From Vagococcus lutrae (GTDB lineage Bacteria; Bacillota; Bacilli; Lactobacillales; Vagococcaceae), in contig NZ_NGJW01000010.1 in the NCBI RefSeq assembly GCF_003987555.1, forward strand, positions 23,831-87,830: 64,000 nt of DNA. The letters are read 5' to 3'. The translations under genes and the position numbers were made by a program. Below the pieces are notes generated by a model, which saw only the letters and a list, made by a program, of their open reading frames with translations, made no database searches and was not told where the DNA came from. This document shows positions 15,952 through 24,971 of the stretch, piece after piece (positions within the stretch are counted from its first letter, which is position 1; each line of letters starts with the position of its first letter).

Positions 15952-17235
15952 TTAACCCAACATCAGATATGCAATCACGGTATTGATGATACAAATAACC
16001 CACGCCCACGGCACACCGGTTAGTATAAATTCTTTAACACTTACTTTAGAATAATTCAATGCCCATAAGTTCCATGATTGAGTTGGACATGCAGATAGGT
16101 TCATCGTGATTGTTGGAATATACATCAAAGCAAATAATAGTGGTGAACTAAAAGAGCCGATTGCTCTCAAGATACCAATTGTTGCACTACCCGCACCAAA
16201 GACTGTTAAAGGTCCTCTAAACAATCCTAAAGGTGCTACAATAATAAATAGTACACAAAGTAATAACGCACTCTTAGGTATTAAACCACCAATAATAGAT
16301 TGGAAAAATGGTGCCGCAATTCCTGAAACCTTATTGAACATTGGTAAGATAAACAAGAAACCAAGTAAAGGTGCCACGTCTACTACGCCATCATAAAACG
16401 TGCGTGTTATCAAACGAGAGCCGACACTGTAAGATGGTAATTTTCCACAGATAAACAATGCATAAAGAGAAGCAACTATAAATGCTGGGATTGGCTGCCA
16501 ATTGAATGCAATGGCCAATACCACAGGAATAATCGGAGTTAATAAAGCTAATCCAGGTACTTCTTGTTTTTCTTCTACTTTTGAGGCTTTCGCAGCCCAA
16601 GCGTATGTTTTTTTCTTACGTAATTTTGTAATCAGCATGATAATAATAATCGCTAACTGAACGCCCATTGCAGCAAAACCAAAACGCAAATAGTTCCAAT
16701 CATACGCAACGTCTGTAAAAATAGCTTGCATTTGTTTAAATAGAACGATATTCACATACATCCCACTACCAACACTCATCAAATAGCTAGACACTGCTAA
16801 AGGCTTCGGAACACCAAGAGACATTAAAATCGGTAAGATAATAACCCCTATCGCAACAACAGCTCCTGCTCCAAAAGTTGATGTGAAAATTAAACCGGTT
16901 ACAATTGATAATAAGATTGTTGTGACTAATGGTTCATCTCCACCTAACTCGACTGTCTTTTTAATCAATGTATTAGCAATATCGGTTTCAATCAAGATAC
17001 GACCAAACCAACTCCCAAAAATAACAATAACTGCCGTAGCTCCCCAACTTTCAGGTCCACCTTGAAAAACATTGAGCATTGCATCCGCCCATGTCAATTC
17101 TCCACCAACGATACTTAATCCCGCCCAAATGATTGCCATAACGAAAAAGCCAATCATCAAGTTTCCGCCTTTTGCAGCGAAATAAATTAAGCAAAAATAC
17201 GTTATTAATAAAATAATACCAATCGTCATTTCCAT
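15952..17235 (-). CDS. GntP/CitM-like membrane permease
   Basis: Integral membrane protein of 427 residues with about 11-12 hydrophobic segments, resembling ion-transporter-superfamily carriers for gluconate, citrate or related acids. The segment SIVTGLIFTSTFGAGAVVAIG followed by ILPILMSLGVPKPLAVSSYLM resembles the re-entrant loop region of that superfamily. It is placed between the TIM-barrel gene (4-base gap) and the hydantoinase-like gene (21-base gap), so it is probably the importer for the operon's substrate. The exact family is uncertain. Confidence 0.78.
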   Translation of the reverse strand: MEMTIGIILLITYFCLIYFAAKGGNLMIGFFVMAIIWAGLSIVGGELTWADAMLNVFQGGPESWGATAVIVIFGSWFGRILIETDIANTLIKKTVELGGDEPLVTTILLSIVTGLIFTSTFGAGAVVAIGVIILPILMSLGVPKPLAVSSYLMSVGSGMYVNIVLFKQMQAIFTDVAYDWNYLRFGFAAMGVQLAIIIIMLITKLRKKKTYAWAAKASKVEEKQEVPGLALLTPIIPVVLAIAFNWQPIPAFIVASLYALFICGKLPSYSVGSRLITRTFYDGVVDVAPLLGFLFILPMFNKVSGIAAPFFQSIIGGLIPKSALLLCVLFIIVAPLGLFRGPLTVFGAGSATIGILRAIGSFSSPLLFALMYIPTITMNLSACPTQSWNLWALNYSKVSVKEFILTGVPWAWVICIINTVIAYLMLG

Positions 17236-17239
17236 TTTG

Positions 17240-17992
17240 TTATTCTCCTTTGAATTTTCTTACTTCTTTTTTTAATTGCTCAGTCACATCTTCTTTCAGC
17301 GAGTATTCTAAACAATAATCCATCTTATCAGACAAATCCCTCCTCATTTTCTTCATATATTTTTTCCAAGGTAAATCACCTTCAAAAACAGGAACCGTTT
17401 CTTTATTAGCCTTTACAACATCTTTTAAGTGAACAAAACCAATATAAGGAATAAATTGCTCATAATTTGTAAAAGCTTCTTCTTCTACATAAACATAATT
17501 ACCAGGATCATAAGTGTATTTTAACTTCATCCCTGCTTCAGTTGCTTTCATTAATAATTTGAGTATTTGAGCAGAACTCGAACGTGAAGATACTTGATCA
17601 TTTTCCACCGTTAACATCTCTATTGAATGCGTTTTCAGTAAATCGTTAAACATAGAAACTTCTTCCGCCGATACAGTTTCTAAACTTCCCGCTGTTAATT
17701 TGACTTTAGTGCATCCAAAAGATTGCGCCTCTATTAAATACTTTTTTAATGAGCTAAGATTTACTTGCTTTCCTTGAAACAACACATCTGGAATAGAGTA
17801 ATAGTAATCAATTCCACTTGCTTTCCCAATTGTATTAAGCTCTACAAATTCTTCTGAGGACCGAATATACTCTCGTCTAATTTCAATTTTGTTAATCTCC
17901 AACTCCTTTATATCACGAATAAAATCTGATTGTCGGCAACCTTTTTTTATTAAGTCATCATATACAATCATATTTACAACCATATTTTCCAC
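17240..17992 (-). CDS. Sugar phosphate isomerase/epimerase-like TIM barrel
   Basis: Xylose-isomerase-like (AP endonuclease 2 family) TIM barrel of 250 residues, first gene of the operon. Likely metal ligands are the Glu in LTVEND, Asp in YTYDPGN, His in FVHLKD and Glu in YCLEYS, in the usual order E-D-H-E. Such enzymes isomerise or epimerise sugars and sugar acids. The start is GTG, with AAGGGG 10 bases before; the ATG three codons in is too far from that site. A palindromic operator and promoter lie directly upstream. Confidence 0.82.
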   Translation of the reverse strand: MENMVVNMIVYDDLIKKGCRQSDFIRDIKELEINKIEIRREYIRSSEEFVELNTIGKASGIDYYYSIPDVLFQGKQVNLSSLKKYLIEAQSFGCTKVKLTAGSLETVSAEEVSMFNDLLKTHSIEMLTVENDQVSSRSSSAQILKLLMKATEAGMKLKYTYDPGNYVYVEEEAFTNYEQFIPYIGFVHLKDVVKANKETVPVFEGDLPWKKYMKKMRRDLSDKMDYCLEYSLKEDVTEQLKKEVRKFKGE

Positions 17993-18014
17993 TTTTTAAA
18001 ACCCCTTTTTCATT

Positions 18015-18043
18015 TTTATGTTTATCGATAAACAACATATCAA
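18015..18043 (-). promoter_or_regulatory. Promoter of the sugar-acid/hydantoinase operon
   Basis: Minus-strand TTGATA (18038-18043), 17-base spacer, CATAAA (18015-18020). The spacer contains nearly the whole 16-bp operator, the classic layout for repression. Confidence 0.55.
18019..18034. promoter_or_regulatory. LacI-type operator, operon copy
   Basis: TGTTTATCGATAAACA is a perfect 16-bp palindrome with central CG. A second identical copy lies before the adjacent LacI gene (19101-19116). Inference: binding site of that regulator. Confidence 0.82.
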
Positions 18044-18077
18044 AAAAGAAAATTAATTCTTTTTTTGATATGTTGTT
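18031..18077 (-). terminator. Long hairpin at the end of the second LacI gene
   Basis: AACAACATATCAAAAAA pairs perfectly with TTTTTTGATATGTTGTT (17 bp) around a short A/T-rich loop. It contains the stop codon of the regulator gene, and its distal arm overlaps both operator and -35 of the next operon. No separate T-run follows, so terminator function is uncertain. Confidence 0.5.
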
Positions 18078-19078
18078 GACTCTCTAATTTTTAATTTACC
18101 AGGGAATAACGTCAATTTCGCATGCATGTGAGAATCAACCGGCTTTTCAATTTTTTCAACCAATTGACTAATCGCCTCTTTACCTAATGTGTATGAATCT
18201 TGACTAATTGTCGTGAGTGAAGGTTGAACAACTTTTGACCAAACCATATCATCAAATCCACAAATACTAAAATCTTCATATAAATCATAATCGTTCTCTC
18301 TTATCACCTCTAAAACATTAGATGTTACCAAACCATTAGCGCAAAAAATAGCTCGTGGTCCAGGATATGTTTTAAAGTCTTTCAAAGAATCTGCAATTAA
18401 TTCCCTATCAGAATTTGGTATGGAGTAAACATGACTATCAAAAGTTTCAGAATTATCACGAATCGCATCTTGAAAACCTCTTAAGCGATCTTTCCGAACA
18501 GTATTTGATAATTTATCTACAAAAAAAGCAACGGAGGCATACTGCTGTTCTTTTAAATGTGACATCATTTGTTGAACGGCACTGTAGTTATCAGTCGTTA
18601 CTGTGTCAATTTTATTACCTGATATCCCTCTATCTAATAAGACCATGGGAAGATTCGTCTCCATTAAATCCACTAAGAATGGTTCATTACTTCCAGATGT
18701 ATTTACAATTAATCCATCTACACGGTTATCAACGAACTTTTGAATTTGTTTTTGCTCCTTTATTGCTGAATCATCAGATATCGCGATTAATAAAGTATAG
18801 CCTAGTTCTTCACAACGATCACTTAATCCTTTTATCGTTACAGATGAAAAGGGGTTGGATATATCAGCAATCACCGCACCAATCATCATACTCTTTTGAG
18901 ATTTTAAAGAACGAGCCAAATGATTTGGTCGATAATCCAAATCACGAATCGCTTTTTCTATTTTTTTTCTCGTTTTTTCTGACATATACTCAAATTTACC
19001 ATTTAAGTAGCGAGAAATAGTAGTTTCACTGACACCTACTTCCTTTGCTATGTCCTTAATTGTTGCTGTTTTACTCAT
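18053..19078 (-). CDS. LacI-family regulator of the sugar-acid/hydantoinase operon
   Basis: LacI/GalR-family repressor of 341 residues. The helix-turn-helix is ATIKDIAKEVGVSETTISRYLNG near the N-terminus; hinge YRPNHLARSL and the sensor domain with SICGFDDMVWSKVVQPSLTTI follow. It resembles KdgR-type regulators of ketogluconate genes. I start it at MSKTATIKD. An ATG 13 codons upstream would place the whole palindromic operator inside the coding sequence, whereas the operator before the later ATG makes sense as autoregulation. It lies directly upstream of the operon, with the same operator in both promoters. Confidence 0.9.
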   Translation of the reverse strand: MSKTATIKDIAKEVGVSETTISRYLNGKFEYMSEKTRKKIEKAIRDLDYRPNHLARSLKSQKSMMIGAVIADISNPFSSVTIKGLSDRCEELGYTLLIAISDDSAIKEQKQIQKFVDNRVDGLIVNTSGSNEPFLVDLMETNLPMVLLDRGISGNKIDTVTTDNYSAVQQMMSHLKEQQYASVAFFVDKLSNTVRKDRLRGFQDAIRDNSETFDSHVYSIPNSDRELIADSLKDFKTYPGPRAIFCANGLVTSNVLEVIRENDYDLYEDFSICGFDDMVWSKVVQPSLTTISQDSYTLGKEAISQLVEKIEKPVDSHMHAKLTLFPGKLKIRESTTYQKKN

Positions 19079-19100
19079 AAAACGACCATTCTCCATTTCT

Positions 19101-19116
19101 TGTTTATCGATAAACA
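19101..19116. promoter_or_regulatory. LacI-type operator, regulator copy
   Basis: TGTTTATCGATAAACA, identical to 18019-18034. It sits downstream of the promoter at 19133-19161 and upstream of the chosen start, consistent with autoregulation. Confidence 0.82.
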
Positions 19117-19130
19117 TAAAACGCTTACAT
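19116..19130 (-). promoter_or_regulatory. CcpA cre-like site
   Basis: Minus-strand ATGTAAGCGTTTTAT fits WTGNAANCGNWNNCW except for A in place of the late C. It abuts the LacI operator and the -10, suggesting catabolite repression of the regulator. Confidence 0.45.
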
Positions 19131-19132
19131 AT

Positions 19133-19161
19133 AAATTACTTCATTTATATACATTTGTCAA
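19133..19161 (-). promoter_or_regulatory. Promoter of the second LacI gene
   Basis: Minus-strand TTGACA (19156-19161), 17-base spacer, TAATTT (19133-19138). The remaining sequence up to the suf terminator (about 310 bases) is A/T-rich and shows no gene or clear signal. Confidence 0.55.
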
Positions 19162-19474
19162 GGACTAATCAATTATTTTCCGATATAACATTAGTTCTCG
19201 TTCAATTTTCCGAAAATTAACTTCTGAAGTTCTTGAAGTACATCCCCAACAAAATATTGCTTATCTCGTAATACTTATGAAAAATTGAAAATTAATTTTA
19301 TGTTTAATTTTACCACTATAAACATATTATCTTGAAACCAATTCCATAAGGTAAGCTTATCTAAACGATAATTAAGCTAAAATACTCTTATAAAAATTTA
19401 AAACTTACATCCTATGGATTTAAATTGTGAACATGAAATTAAAAGTAATCATGATGAATTGGATCATTAAAGTG

Positions 19475-19514
19475 AAATAAAAAAAGATGAATGGAACAAG
19501 TTCCATTCATCTTT
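19475..19514 (-). terminator. Terminator of the suf operon
   Basis: AAAGATGAATGGAAC and GTTCCATTCATCTTT form a perfect 15-bp stem with a 2-base centre; a T-rich run follows on the minus strand. It lies 45 bases after sufB. Confidence 0.88.
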
Positions 19515-19558
19515 CGACTTAATTTTGGCTCATTAGTCCTATTTGGCAAAGAACCAAA

Positions 19559-20959
19559 TTACCCAACTGACCCTTCCATTTCATACGAAATCAAGCGGTT
19601 CAATTCTACTGCGTATTCCATCGGTAGCTCTTTTGTAAAGGGCTCAACAAATCCCATGACAATCATCTCAGTAGCTTCTTCTTCTGACAGACCACGGCTC
19701 ATCAAGTAGTAGAGCTGTTCTTCTGAGATTTTAGACACTTTCGCTTCGTGTTCTAACGCCACTTGGCTATTGTGAATCTCATTAAATGGAATCGTATCGC
19801 TCTTCGATAAATTATCCATAATAATCGTGTCACACTCGATATGAGAAATCGAGCCCTTACTCTTCTTGCCAAAGGTTACTTGTCCACGATAGTTCACTTC
19901 CCCACCGCCTTTTGCGATGGATTTAGAGACAATCGAGCTTGAAGTATTAGGTGCGTTATGAATCATTTTTGCCCCAGTATCTTGAATTTGTCCTTTATTC
20001 GCAAAGGCAACTGTTAGCATTGTCCCACGTGCGCCTTCTCCTTCAAGATAGACACTTGGATACTTCATCGTCGTTTTCGCTCCTAAGTTACCGTCTACCC
20101 ATTCGACTGTTGCGCCTTGTTCAGCACGCGCACGCTTAGTGACTAAGTTATACACGTTATCTGACCAGTTTTGAATAGTTGTGTAGCGACAATAGGCATC
20201 TTTTAACGTAAAGATTTCGACAATCGCAGCATGCAAGCTACTTGTTGAATAAGTTGGTGCCGTACATCCTTCGACATAATGCACGCTTGCGCCTTCATCG
20301 ACAATAATCAATGTTCGTTCAAACTGTCCCATATTTTCATCATTAATACGGAAGTACGTTTGTAGAGGGACATCACATCTGACGCCTTTTGGCACATAGA
20401 TGAACGTTCCGCCTGACCAAACAGCTGAGTTAAGAGCGGCTAGTTTATTATCCGTTGGTGGAACTAATTTTGAAAAATACTGTTTAAACAAATCTGGATA
20501 CTCTTTCAATGCCGAGTCCGTGTCTGTAAAGACAATTCCTAACTTTTCAAACTCTTCCTTCATATTATGATAAACGACTTCTGACTCATACTGAGCCGAA
20601 GCTCCGGCTAGATATTTTTGCTCTGCTTCTGGAATACCTAAACGTTCAAATGTTTCTTTGATTTTTTCAGGTACGTCCTCCCAGTCACGAGCTGGTTCAT
20701 TACTTGATTTTTTATAGTAAGTGAGGTTTTCAAAATCAATATCAGATAAATCCGGTCCCCACTCTTGCATATGCATTTTGTTAAAGGTTGCCAGTGACTT
20801 CAAACGAAAATCTAACATCCATTCTGGCTCTTCTTTGACGCGTGAAATTTCGCGTACGATATCTTCCGTCAGTCCTTTTCCAGTACTATAAACAGACTCA
20901 ACATCGTCACGGAAACCATACTGATAATCACCCACTACTGGAATTTCTGTTTCACTCAT
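19559..20959 (-). CDS. sufB: SufB, Fe-S cluster scaffold subunit
   Basis: SufB of 466 residues, the scaffold subunit of the SufBCD complex that builds [Fe-S] clusters in the cytoplasm. Diagnostic segments: [19 protein letters not shown] at the start, [50 protein letters not shown] and [43 protein letters not shown] near the end. It is the last gene of sufCDSUB, 7 bases after sufU, the order typical of Bacillales and Lactobacillales. Confidence 0.97.
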   Translation of the reverse strand: MSETEIPVVGDYQYGFRDDVESVYSTGKGLTEDIVREISRVKEEPEWMLDFRLKSLATFNKMHMQEWGPDLSDIDFENLTYYKKSSNEPARDWEDVPEKIKETFERLGIPEAEQKYLAGASAQYESEVVYHNMKEEFEKLGIVFTDTDSALKEYPDLFKQYFSKLVPPTDNKLAALNSAVWSGGTFIYVPKGVRCDVPLQTYFRINDENMGQFERTLIIVDEGASVHYVEGCTAPTYSTSSLHAAIVEIFTLKDAYCRYTTIQNWSDNVYNLVTKRARAEQGATVEWVDGNLGAKTTMKYPSVYLEGEGARGTMLTVAFANKGQIQDTGAKMIHNAPNTSSSIVSKSIAKGGGEVNYRGQVTFGKKSKGSISHIECDTIIMDNLSKSDTIPFNEIHNSQVALEHEAKVSKISEEQLYYLMSRGLSEEEATEMIVMGFVEPFTKELPMEYAVELNRLISYEMEGSVG

Positions 20960-20966
20960 CTCGGTT

Positions 20967-21440
20967 TCACTCCTCTTCTTGGTGCAACTGACGAACTTCC
21001 GTCGTATCTTGTTGCTCGGTAATGCCTTTTTCTAGTGCTTTCCATCCTAGTGTGGCACATTTTATGCGTGCTGGAAATTTCGCAACTCCTTTTAATAAAG
21101 CCGAGTCGCCTAACGCTTTTTCATTTTCGATTGATTGTCCTTGCACCATTTCTGAGAATGTTTCAGAAAGGGCTAACGCTTCTTCTACTGTTTTTCCGAT
21201 AATCGCTTCCGTCATCATACTGGCACTTGCCGTACTGATAGAACAGCCACTACTTTCAAAACGAGCGTCTTTAATGCATTGGTCTTCAATCGTTAGTTGT
21301 AATTTAATAATATCGCCACATGTCGGATTATGTAACTCCACTTCATGAACGCCGTCTTCTTCTAAACCGAAGTGACGTGGATGGTTGGAATGATCTAAAA
21401 TCACTTGACGATACAACATGTCTAGTCTAGATAGTCCCAT
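20967..21440 (-). CDS. sufU: SufU, zinc-dependent sulfurtransferase partner of SufS
   Basis: SufU takes persulfide sulfur from SufS for cluster assembly. It has the three expected cysteines in NPTCGD, SSGCSIS and RIKCATLGW, and the insertion between the second and third that marks Gram-positive SufU rather than IscU. The start is the ATG before [11 protein letters not shown], with AAGGAG 10 bases upstream; an earlier in-frame ATG would make an N-terminus foreign to the family. It overlaps the end of sufS by 14 bases. Confidence 0.95.
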   Translation of the reverse strand: MGLSRLDMLYRQVILDHSNHPRHFGLEEDGVHEVELHNPTCGDIIKLQLTIEDQCIKDARFESSGCSISTASASMMTEAIIGKTVEEALALSETFSEMVQGQSIENEKALGDSALLKGVAKFPARIKCATLGWKALEKGITEQQDTTEVRQLHQEEE

Positions 21441-22662
21441 TTTGGAAAAACTCCTTTGTGGCAATGACTGCCTGAATAAATTGATCGAGATCAGCCTGTG
21501 TCGTATATAGGCCTAAACTCGCGCGATTTGTGGCATGAACATCAAGCCATTTCATTAGAGGTTGCGCACAATGATGACCCGCTCGTACGGCAACTCCTTG
21601 CATGTCCATAGCGGTTGCGACATCATGTGGATGAATGCCATCAATATTAAAGGCAATAACTCCAGCATGTTCCGATGGTGATGTCGGGCCGAAAACAGTT
21701 ACACCTTCAATCGCTTGTAAACGAGGTAAGACGTCGGCCATTAAGGCTTGTTCATGCTGCATGACCGTCGTCATTCCAATTGTTGTCAAATAATCAATTG
21801 CAGCACTTAATCCAATCGCCCCTGTCATATTGGGCGTCCCTGCCTCAAATTTCCATGGTAAGTCCGCCCAAGTACTATCGTAAAGATGGACAAACTCAAT
21901 CATTTCGCCACCAAACTCTACGGGCGACATTTGTTCTAGCCACTTCTCTTTACCGTATAGGACTCCAATTCCTGTTGGTCCATACATTTTATGCCCACTA
22001 AAAGCATAAAAATCTACGTCCAGATCTTGAACATCCACTACCATATGCGGCACACTTTGCGCACCGTCTACAACGATAACGCCCCCCACTTCATGCGTCA
22101 ATCGGGCGATTTCTTTTATAGGTTGAATCGTTCCTAAAACATTGGTCACATGTGCCAATGCGACGATTTTGGTTTTAGATGAAAGTTTGGTTTGAAAGTC
22201 CGTCATATCTAATCGACCTTCTTCATCCAAGTCGATATAGACGAGATTCGCTTGTTTACGTTTAGCAAGTTGTTGCCACGGAACTAAATTGGCATGGTGT
22301 TCGGCATAGCTAAGTAAAATATCGTCACCAGCCTCTACCGCAACATCACCGTAGCTTTGTGCCACCCAGTTTAAACTGGTCGTCGTGCCTCTCGTAAACA
22401 AGACTTCTTTCGTCGAATGAGCATGGATAAACTGACGAACATTCTCACGCGCTGCTTCATAAGCCTCAGTAGCACGTGCTCCTAATGTGTGAACACCACG
22501 ATGAACGTTTGCATGGTCATGTTTGTCGTAGTAAGACATCGCTTCTAAGACTTGACGAGGCTTTTGCGTGGTTGCAGCATTGTCTAAATACACCAATGGC
22601 TCATCGTTCACAGTTTGATGTAATATGGGAAAATCGTTACGTCGTTTATCTCCTAGCATCAT
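21427..22662 (-). CDS. sufS: SufS, cysteine desulfurase (group II)
   Basis: PLP enzyme of 411 residues that takes sulfur from cysteine as a persulfide and passes it to SufU. Seen: YLDNAATTQKP, the PLP lysine in FSGHKMYGPTG, and the active-site cysteine in RAGHHCAQPLM. The short loop around that cysteine marks the SufS class, unlike the second desulfurase at 34.6-35.8 kb. It starts 1 base after the sufD stop. Confidence 0.97.
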   Translation of the reverse strand: MMLGDKRRNDFPILHQTVNDEPLVYLDNAATTQKPRQVLEAMSYYDKHDHANVHRGVHTLGARATEAYEAARENVRQFIHAHSTKEVLFTRGTTTSLNWVAQSYGDVAVEAGDDILLSYAEHHANLVPWQQLAKRKQANLVYIDLDEEGRLDMTDFQTKLSSKTKIVALAHVTNVLGTIQPIKEIARLTHEVGGVIVVDGAQSVPHMVVDVQDLDVDFYAFSGHKMYGPTGIGVLYGKEKWLEQMSPVEFGGEMIEFVHLYDSTWADLPWKFEAGTPNMTGAIGLSAAIDYLTTIGMTTVMQHEQALMADVLPRLQAIEGVTVFGPTSPSEHAGVIAFNIDGIHPHDVATAMDMQGVAVRAGHHCAQPLMKWLDVHATNRASLGLYTTQADLDQFIQAVIATKEFFQNGTI

Positions 22663-22663
22663 T

Positions 22664-23947
22664 TTAGCTTAACTTCCTTTCAATCACTTCTGCTAATTCA
22701 TCACGCACGGCTTTAATTGGAATCGCTGTTAAAACAGAGCCTAAGAATCCACGAATAACCAAACGTTCTGCTTCCGTCTTTTCCAAACCACGACTCATGA
22801 GATAGTACATTTCTTCCGGGTCGACACGTCCAACACTTGCAGCATGACCTGCGGTGACTTCATTTTCATCGATTAATAAAATAGGGTTAGCGTCACCTCT
22901 TGCTTGGTCAGAAAGCATTAAAACTCGGCTTTCTTGTTGAGCATCTGCTCCGACTGCCCCTTTTAAAATATGACCGATACCGTTAAAGGTTAAAGTACCA
23001 CGTTCACGTATGACACCGTGTTGCAAGATATGCCCGACTGAATGACGACCGCTATTGGTTACCCGTGTGTCAATCCCTTGTGTTTGTCGCCCAGCACTAA
23101 TCGCCACAGCTTTTACTTCTGAATGTGAGCCTTCTCCCACTAAATCAGAGTCGAAATCAGCAACAACATTGCCGTCGTTCATAATACCGATAGCCCAATC
23201 CACTGAGGCGTCGCGACCGACATTAGCACGTCGATTAATATACGTTGTGACATTTTCACCTAGTTGGTCAATCGCTGCAAATTTTACTTTAGCTCCTTGT
23301 TTGGCAATGACTTCCACGACAATATTCGCTGTCGCTTTTTCCGCGCCCTCTCCCACTGTTTGGAATCGTTCTAAGTAACTCACTTCACTGTTTTCTTCCG
23401 CTACGATTAATACATGCTTAACAAAATTTGTGTTTGCATGGCTATCTTGATAAAACAATGCTTCTACAGGTTCTTCAATCGCAACGTTTTTGGGAACATA
23501 TAAGAATATTCCACTATTCATAAACGCCATATGAAACGCCGTTAATCTGTCTTCATCATAGTGAACTGCTTGCTGCATTAACGCCTTTTCAACCAAATCG
23601 CTGTGTTCTTGAACTGCTGTTTGAATATCAGTCAAAATCACACCTTTTTCTATTAGATGAGCGGGCATTTGTTCCACTAATGTTTGCGTGCTGTGTTGCA
23701 CAATCAAGGGATTATTTTCGACTTGTTCAAAGTCATAGACCGCTCCTGAAACTGTATCGTCTATCATAGTCGTCACTTCTGTTAACGGCCAACGATGAAT
23801 TTTAACGCGTTCAATCATCGGTAAAGCCAATGTTTCGATTTTTTCTAACGCTTGTATACGGCGATTTAATAACCATTCCGGTTCACCTTGTGAAAGGGAA
23901 TAGTCTTGAATCTGTGCCGTATAATCTGTCCACGTCACATCTTTCAT
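22664..23947 (-). CDS. sufD: SufD, Fe-S assembly complex subunit
   Basis: SufD of 427 residues, partner of SufB and SufC in the assembly complex. Family features: GIFLYVPKNVAIEEPVEALFY, HVLIVAEENSEVSYLERF and the C-terminal [29 protein letters not shown] segment containing the conserved histidine. It lies between sufC (15 bases) and sufS (1 base). Confidence 0.96.
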   Translation of the reverse strand: MKDVTWTDYTAQIQDYSLSQGEPEWLLNRRIQALEKIETLALPMIERVKIHRWPLTEVTTMIDDTVSGAVYDFEQVENNPLIVQHSTQTLVEQMPAHLIEKGVILTDIQTAVQEHSDLVEKALMQQAVHYDEDRLTAFHMAFMNSGIFLYVPKNVAIEEPVEALFYQDSHANTNFVKHVLIVAEENSEVSYLERFQTVGEGAEKATANIVVEVIAKQGAKVKFAAIDQLGENVTTYINRRANVGRDASVDWAIGIMNDGNVVADFDSDLVGEGSHSEVKAVAISAGRQTQGIDTRVTNSGRHSVGHILQHGVIRERGTLTFNGIGHILKGAVGADAQQESRVLMLSDQARGDANPILLIDENEVTAGHAASVGRVDPEEMYYLMSRGLEKTEAERLVIRGFLGSVLTAIPIKAVRDELAEVIERKLS

Positions 23948-23962
23948 CTACATTCTTCCCTT

Positions 23963-24730
23963 CTAGTCTTCTGATAATTCAATTCCTAGCTCAGCACTAA
24001 TGCCAGCGTAGCCTTCTGCTTCTAAACGTTTCGCTAAATCAGCTCCACCTGTTTTAACTACGCGACCGTCCATCATAATATGAACCACATCAGGCGTGAT
24101 ATAGTTTAACAAACGTTGATAGTGTGTAATAATTAGCGCGCCAAAATCATCGCCACGCATTTCATTAACCCCTTTAGATACTACTTTCAAGGCGTCAATA
24201 TCAAGTCCAGAGTCAATTTCATCAAGAATCGCGAAGGTCGGTTCCATCATCAGTAATTGTAAAATCTCATTACGTTTTTTCTCTCCGCCTGAGAATCCTT
24301 CATTTAAGTAGCGCTCTGCCATTTCTTCTGGCATTTCTAACAAATCCATTTTTTCATCTAGTTTTGTGATAAAATCCATGACCGAAATCTTATCGTCTTC
24401 TTCACGTGTTGCGTTAATTGCCGCACGCATGAATTCCGCATTAGTAATTCCAGCAATCTCACTTGGATATTGCATGGCTAAAAAGATACCTTTACGAGCT
24501 CGTTCATCTACTTCTAATTCTAATATATTTTCACCATCTAACAGGACTTCTCCTTTTGTTACTTCGTAATTAGGATGTCCCATAATAGCTGCTGACAAGG
24601 TTGATTTCCCTGTTCCATTTGGTCCCATAATCGCATGAATCTCACCTGTATTCATTGTTAAGTTAACACCTTTTAAGATTTCCTTGTCTTCAATCGACAC
24701 GTGTAAATCTTTTATTTCTAAAACCGCCAT
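23963..24730 (-). CDS. sufC: SufC, ATPase of the Fe-S assembly complex
   Basis: ABC-type ATPase of 255 residues energising SufBCD. Walker A is GPNGTGKST, the signature FSGGEKKRNEI, and Walker B FAILDEIDSGLDID. Unlike transporters it has no permease partner. I start it at MAVLEIKDL, preceded by GGAGGG at good spacing; the 12-codon upstream extension has no support. It is the first gene of the operon. Confidence 0.97.
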   Translation of the reverse strand: MAVLEIKDLHVSIEDKEILKGVNLTMNTGEIHAIMGPNGTGKSTLSAAIMGHPNYEVTKGEVLLDGENILELEVDERARKGIFLAMQYPSEIAGITNAEFMRAAINATREEDDKISVMDFITKLDEKMDLLEMPEEMAERYLNEGFSGGEKKRNEILQLLMMEPTFAILDEIDSGLDIDALKVVSKGVNEMRGDDFGALIITHYQRLLNYITPDVVHIMMDGRVVKTGGADLAKRLEAEGYAGISAELGIELSED

Positions 24731-24784
24731 GCGTGTTTCCCTCCAAATATATTCATATTTTTTCACTATGTTCCTAACCTCTAT

Positions 24785-24813
24785 ATTTTAGCCCAATTGA
24801 GAATGAATTTCAA
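24785..24813 (-). promoter_or_regulatory. Promoter of the suf operon
   Basis: Minus-strand TTGAAA (24808-24813), exactly 17 bases, TAAAAT (24785-24790), about 55 bases before the sufC start. Confidence 0.65.
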
Positions 24814-24908
24814 ATGATAAAATCGTTATCACTTGCGAAATCTAAAGGATAATAACATATTCTGCCTTTTTGTTTAGAATCTTTCTAAAAAATAGACGAA
24901 CCGATTTT

Positions 24909-24938
24909 TTGACATTGCTTGTGAAACTGAATTAAAAT
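24909..24938 (+). promoter_or_regulatory. Promoter of the DsbA-like gene
   Basis: TTGACA (24909-24914), 18-base spacer, TAAAAT (24933-24938). It is divergent from the suf promoter and leaves a short leader of roughly 25-30 bases. Confidence 0.7.
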
Positions 24939-24971
24939 AAGTTTATTATGATGAAGAGAGTAGGAAATTTT

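Noticed and set aside
18415..19020. 201-codon plus-strand frame opposite the second LacI gene
   Set aside because: Antisense to a clear regulator with a coherent helix-turn-helix; no ribosome-binding site or recognisable protein.
19162..19474. Search for an RNA gene or small protein in the gap between lacI and suf
   Set aside because: No stable structure, start signal or conserved motif seen; only A/T-rich sequence.
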